Both the position numbers and the translations under genes were made by a program. Below, piece after piece: positions 7,698-9,770 of a stretch of DNA of 9,770 bases. The stretch covers positions 1 to 9,770 of the forward strand of contig JAICYA010000039.1 of the NCBI GenBank assembly GCA_025934455.1, in the 5' to 3' direction. This DNA comes from Rudaea sp. (GTDB lineage Bacteria; Pseudomonadota; Gammaproteobacteria; Xanthomonadales; Rhodanobacteraceae). A model generated the notes under the pieces. That model was given only the letters and a program-made list of their open reading frames with translations. It made no database searches and was not told where the DNA came from. The first letter of the stretch is position 1, and every line of letters starts with the position of its first letter.

Positions 7698-8311
7698 ACG
7701 AACTCGACCTGGATTGGAACAAGGGAGGAGGCCTGCTGCCCGCCATCGTGCAGGATGCGCGCAGCGGTGCGGTGCTCATGCTGGGTTACATGAATGCCGA
7801 AGCGCTTGCGCAGACGCAGCAAGGCGGAAAAGTGACTTTCTACAGCCGCAGCAAACAACGCCTGTGGACGAAGGGCGAGACGACGGGCAATCATTTGCTG
7901 CTGAAATCGGTACGTGCCGACTGCGATAACGACGCACTGTTGATTCTGGCCGAACCGATTGGCCCGACCTGCCACCAGGGCACGCGCAGCTGTTTCGGCG
8001 ACGGTTCGGAGCCGGGGCTCGCGTTTTTGGCCGTGCTCGACGCGCTGGTCGCGCGGCGTGCGCGCGAACTGCCCGGCGGGAGCTACACAACCACGCTTTT
8101 CGAGAAAGGCGTACGGCGCATCGCACAGAAAGTCGGCGAGGAGGGCGTGGAAACCGCTCTCGCTGCCACGGCGGGCGATGACGCGGAATTGCTCGACGAG
8201 GCTGCCGATCTATTGTTTCACCTGATCGTGCTGCTGCGCGCACGCGGCAAGTCCTTGTCCGACGTCGTCGACCGTTTGCGGACGCGTCACGACGCGGCGG
8301 CAAGCGCCTAG
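7694..8311 (+). CDS. hisIE: Bifunctional phosphoribosyl-AMP cyclohydrolase / phosphoribosyl-ATP pyrophosphohydrolase (HisIE)
   Basis: This fusion performs steps two and three of the pathway: the HisE part removes pyrophosphate from phosphoribosyl-ATP, and the HisI part opens the purine ring of phosphoribosyl-AMP. The length of 205 residues is close to E. coli (203). The HisI domain (about 1-105) has MLGYMN (29-34), the metal-binding D76, D78 and D80 with C77 (DCDND), and zinc ligands C93 and C100 in TCHQGTRSC. The HisE domain (about 110-205) is a MazG-like helical domain with QKVGEEGVE (145-153) and [11 protein letters not shown] (166-176), whose acidic residues bind magnesium. The start overlaps hisF by ATGA (7694-7697). 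It is the last his gene, followed by TAG at 8309. Confidence 0.97.
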   Translation: MNELDLDWNKGGGLLPAIVQDARSGAVLMLGYMNAEALAQTQQGGKVTFYSRSKQRLWTKGETTGNHLLLKSVRADCDNDALLILAEPIGPTCHQGTRSCFGDGSEPGLAFLAVLDALVARRARELPGGSYTTTLFEKGVRRIAQKVGEEGVETALAATAGDDAELLDEAADLLFHLIVLLRARGKSLSDVVDRLRTRHDAAASA

Positions 8312-8329
8312 CCCGGGTTTCGGTGCGGA

Positions 8330-8347
8330 GCCGACAAGGGCGTCGGC
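8330..8347 (+). terminator. Weak hairpin after hisIE, possible operon terminator
   Basis: GCCGAC (8330-8335) and GTCGGC (8342-8347) form a perfect 6-bp stem around a 6-base loop, starting 18 bases after the hisIE stop. No run of T follows (next bases ATGACTTTCG), so it is a poor intrinsic terminator. It may be a weak stop or an RNA-stabilising stem. It is the only hairpin I see between the his operon and the next promoter. Confidence 0.35.
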
Positions 8348-8376
8348 ATGACTTTCGGCGCATTCGCTAGTATCAA

Positions 8377-8394
8377 GTCAACACTATAGTTGAC
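8377..8394 (+). promoter_or_regulatory. Inverted-repeat operator overlapping the presumed PadR promoter
   Basis: GTCAAC (8377-8382) and GTTGAC (8389-8394) form a perfect 6-bp inverted repeat around ACTATA. The best -10 hexamer in this gap, TATAGT (8385-8390, five of six consensus bases), lies in the spacer and runs into the right arm. The corresponding -35 region (about 8362-8367, ATTCGC) is poor. PadR-family dimers typically repress their own promoters through such sites, so this is probably the operator of the gene at 8422. A third GTTGAC half-site lies at 8411-8416, just upstream of the start codon. Confidence 0.6.
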
Positions 8395-8421
8395 CTGCGC
8401 TTATGGCGGGGTTGACGCATC

Positions 8422-8778
8422 GTGGACGAAACCGAAGGCCACCTCTGGAAATTTCAGAAGGAACTGAGCGCCGGCATCGTCTCGCTGGTCCTGCTCGGCG
8501 TGCTTTCGCGCGCACGCCAGCCCATGTACGGCTATCAGATCGTCAAGCGTCTGGACGAAACCGGTGCCGGCGTGCTCAGCGGCAAGCAGAGCGCGCTGTA
8601 TCCGGTGCTGCGCAACCTGGCCGCGGCGGGTTTGCTGGAGGGTGAAGTCGAACCGTCGGTGACCGGGCCGCCGCGGCGCTATTACCGCATCACGCCGCTC
8701 GGCCGGCGCGTGTTGCGCGAATGGAGCCTGGCCTGGATCGACACCCGCGATTTCGTGGACACGGTTCTTGTCGAATAA
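8422..8778 (+). CDS. PadR-family winged-helix transcriptional regulator
   Basis: This 118-residue protein has the compact PadR winged helix-turn-helix. The first helices run through SAGIVSLVLLGVLSR (16-30), then MYGYQIVKRL (35-44), the recognition helix near SGKQSALYPVLRNLAAAGLL (53-72), and the wing GPPRRYYRIT (82-91). It ends with a short dimerisation helix (92-108), as in the small PadR-s2 class. The start is GTG 8422, giving MDETEGHLWKFQ. The ribosome-binding site is weak (GGCGGGG at 8405-8411), and no ATG in this frame lies between the promoter and the conserved region. It most likely represses itself and the downstream membrane-protein gene. Its ligand cannot be read from the sequence. 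PadR genes next to HAAS-domain proteins are a common pairing. Confidence 0.92.
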   Translation: MDETEGHLWKFQKELSAGIVSLVLLGVLSRARQPMYGYQIVKRLDETGAGVLSGKQSALYPVLRNLAAAGLLEGEVEPSVTGPPRRYYRITPLGRRVLREWSLAWIDTRDFVDTVLVE

Positions 8779-8779
8779 C

Positions 8780-8802
8780 GCGGGCAGTACGCCCGTTCTT
8801 CT
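8780..8802 (+). terminator. Terminator-like hairpin between the PadR and membrane-protein genes
   Basis: CGGGC (8781-8785) and GCCCG (8791-8795) form a 5-bp stem around AGTAC. A G-T pair could extend it by one. The pyrimidine-rich TTCTTCTT (8796-8803) follows. It starts two bases after the PadR stop codon. It could partly terminate transcription and so lower expression of the second gene. The stem is short and the T-run is interrupted. Confidence 0.35.
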
Positions 8803-8848
8803 TGATCTTCGCCGGCATGGATGACGGCAAAAACATCGGAGATTGAAC

Positions 8849-9760
8849 ATGAGCACCGCAACGCCGCGTTCGGTCGCGGAATACCTCGAACAACTGCGCG
8901 CCGCGCTCGCCGGCGCCGATCCCGCGCTGGTCCAGGACGCCTTGTACGATGCCGAAGAGCATCTGCGTGGCGAACTGCGCGACAGCCGGGACAAACCCGA
9001 GGCCGAAGTGCTGGCGCGGATTGTCGGCAGCTACGGCGCGCCGGAGGAAGTCGCCGAAATCTACGTCGACAAGGAAAACGTCGTGCGCCAGGCCCTGCGG
9101 TCGCCGCCGCCGCGACCGCGTGCATCCGTGCTGGGACGCTTCTTTGCCGTCGGCGCTGATCCGCGCGCGTATTCGGCGCTGTTCTACATGTTGTTGTCGC
9201 TGGCGACGGGAATCTTCTACTTCACCTGGACCGTGACCGGCTTGTCGTTGTCGCTCGGCCTGTCGATCCTGATCTTCGGCATCGTCGTCGCCGTGCTGTT
9301 CTTCGGCACGACGCGCGTGTTGTCGCTGGTCGAGGGCCGCATCGTCGAAGTGATGCTTGGCGAGCGCATGCCGCGGCGCCCGTTGTATCCGCCGCGCGAA
9401 GGTTCGATGTTCAAGCGCATCGGTGGCATGTTCAAGGACCCGCGCACCTGGTCGACGCTGCTGTACTTCGTACTGATGTTGCCGCTCGGCATCGTGTACT
9501 TCACGTTCGCAGTGACCGGCATCGCGCTGTCGCTGTCCTTCATCCTGGCGCCGCTGGCGCACTTGGGCTGGATGCTGGGTATCGTGCGCATCGACTGGGC
9601 CACCAATATCCAGTTCAACGACACGCTGACGGTACCGTGGCAGCTTGCCGATCCGCTGCTGTTCGTGCTCGGCATCGTGCTGTTGTTCGGACTGCTTCAC
9701 CTGGCGCGCGGCGTCGGCAAGTTCCAGGGCGGGCTGGCCAAGGCGCTGCTGGTCAATTGA
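8849..9760 (+). CDS. HAAS/DUF1700-like domain membrane protein with duplicated sensor-type segment
   Basis: This 303-residue protein has two parts. Residues 8-75 are helical and acidic: VAEYLEQLRAAL, then DALYDAEEHLRGEL, then VLARIVGSYGAPEEVAEIY. This is the pattern of HAAS/DUF1700-type domains that accompany PadR regulators. The rest is membrane-embedded, with hydrophobic segments at about 109-128, 133-153, 203-222, 226-246 and 268-286. It looks like two copies of one unit: DPRAYSALFY...GIFYFTWTVTG from residue 104 and DPRTWSTLLY...GIVYFTFAVTG from 197, with 19 of 39 aligned residues identical. Each copy ends in an amphipathic stretch (156-170 and 287-301). This resembles the putative-sensor family (PF13796 type). 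The start ATG 8849 has GGAG (8838-8841) seven bases upstream. Co-transcription with padR is likely. Its role, perhaps envelope or membrane-stress sensing, is inference. Confidence 0.85.
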   Translation: MSTATPRSVAEYLEQLRAALAGADPALVQDALYDAEEHLRGELRDSRDKPEAEVLARIVGSYGAPEEVAEIYVDKENVVRQALRSPPPRPRASVLGRFFAVGADPRAYSALFYMLLSLATGIFYFTWTVTGLSLSLGLSILIFGIVVAVLFFGTTRVLSLVEGRIVEVMLGERMPRRPLYPPREGSMFKRIGGMFKDPRTWSTLLYFVLMLPLGIVYFTFAVTGIALSLSFILAPLAHLGWMLGIVRIDWATNIQFNDTLTVPWQLADPLLFVLGIVLLFGLLHLARGVGKFQGGLAKALLVN

Positions 9761-9764
9761 CTGC

Positions 9765-9769
9765 GGAGA
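9765..9769 (+). promoter_or_regulatory. Possible ribosome-binding site of a following gene
   Basis: GGAGA occurs five bases after the previous stop codon, at the window edge. The same CGGAGA precedes the ATG at 8849. This suggests another gene starts just beyond the window and may belong to the same PadR-controlled transcript. No start codon is visible here. Confidence 0.3.
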
Positions 9770-9770
9770 A

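Noticed and set aside
8843..8848. TTG 8843 as start of the HAAS-like protein
   Set aside because: It adds only two residues, and it is one base from the GGAG motif, while ATG 8849 is seven bases away.
8690..9700. 336-codon open frame on the minus strand
   Set aside because: Its Gln/Arg/Asp/His-rich composition is the complement of the membrane protein at 8849-9760, whose plus-strand reading has a ribosome-binding site and clear hydrophobic segments.
1..9770. Mobile elements, tRNA or rRNA genes, CRISPR arrays
   Set aside because: I saw no transposase or integrase motifs, no long terminal inverted repeats, no cloverleaf-like sequence and no regularly spaced repeats. The gaps are too short to hold such elements.

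Overview
The window is GC-rich bacterial DNA in which every gene lies on the + strand. It contains the 3' end of an ammonia-lyase gene, a complete nine-gene histidine biosynthesis operon led by a TrpR-type regulator, and a separate two-gene module made of a PadR-type repressor and a membrane protein. The his gene order (hisG-D-C-B-H-A-F-IE), the bifunctional HisB and the fused HisIE are typical of gammaproteobacteria. The TrpR-like gene at the operon head and details of HisB, HisC and HisH resemble remembered Xanthomonadales proteins (Xanthomonas, Dokdonella and relatives). That assignment is inference from recalled sequences, not from a search.

Region 1 (1-780) is the C-terminal half of a histidine/aromatic amino acid ammonia-lyase. 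It is followed by two small terminator-like hairpins (790-827).

Region 2 (842-8347) is the his operon. A sigma70-like promoter (842-870) is followed at once by a 22-bp imperfect palindrome (871-892) that would cover the transcription start. This is the expected place for an operator of the TrpR-like protein encoded by the first gene (907-1251). No histidine-rich leader peptide is present, so repression rather than ribosome-mediated attenuation is the likely control. All nine reading frames overlap end to start by 1 to 7 bases, mostly as ATGA or GTGA, so translation is probably coupled along the whole transcript. Together the products cover all ten steps from PRPP and ATP to L-histidine. A weak hairpin (8330-8347) follows hisIE.

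Region 3 (8377-9770) carries a PadR-family regulator whose presumed promoter sits inside a perfect GTCAAC/GTTGAC inverted repeat. Downstream is a 303-residue protein with an N-terminal HAAS/DUF1700-like helical domain and a C-terminal membrane part built from two copies of a sensor-type segment. A ribosome-binding-site-like GGAGA at the very end suggests another gene follows.

I found no mobile element, RNA gene, CRISPR array or clearly new multi-gene system. The points most worth a second look are the his operator palindrome, a HisB phosphatase domain that has lost all four zinc ligands, the altered signature of the ammonia-lyase next to the his operon, and the PadR/HAAS module. No stretch longer than about 130 bases lacks a gene.
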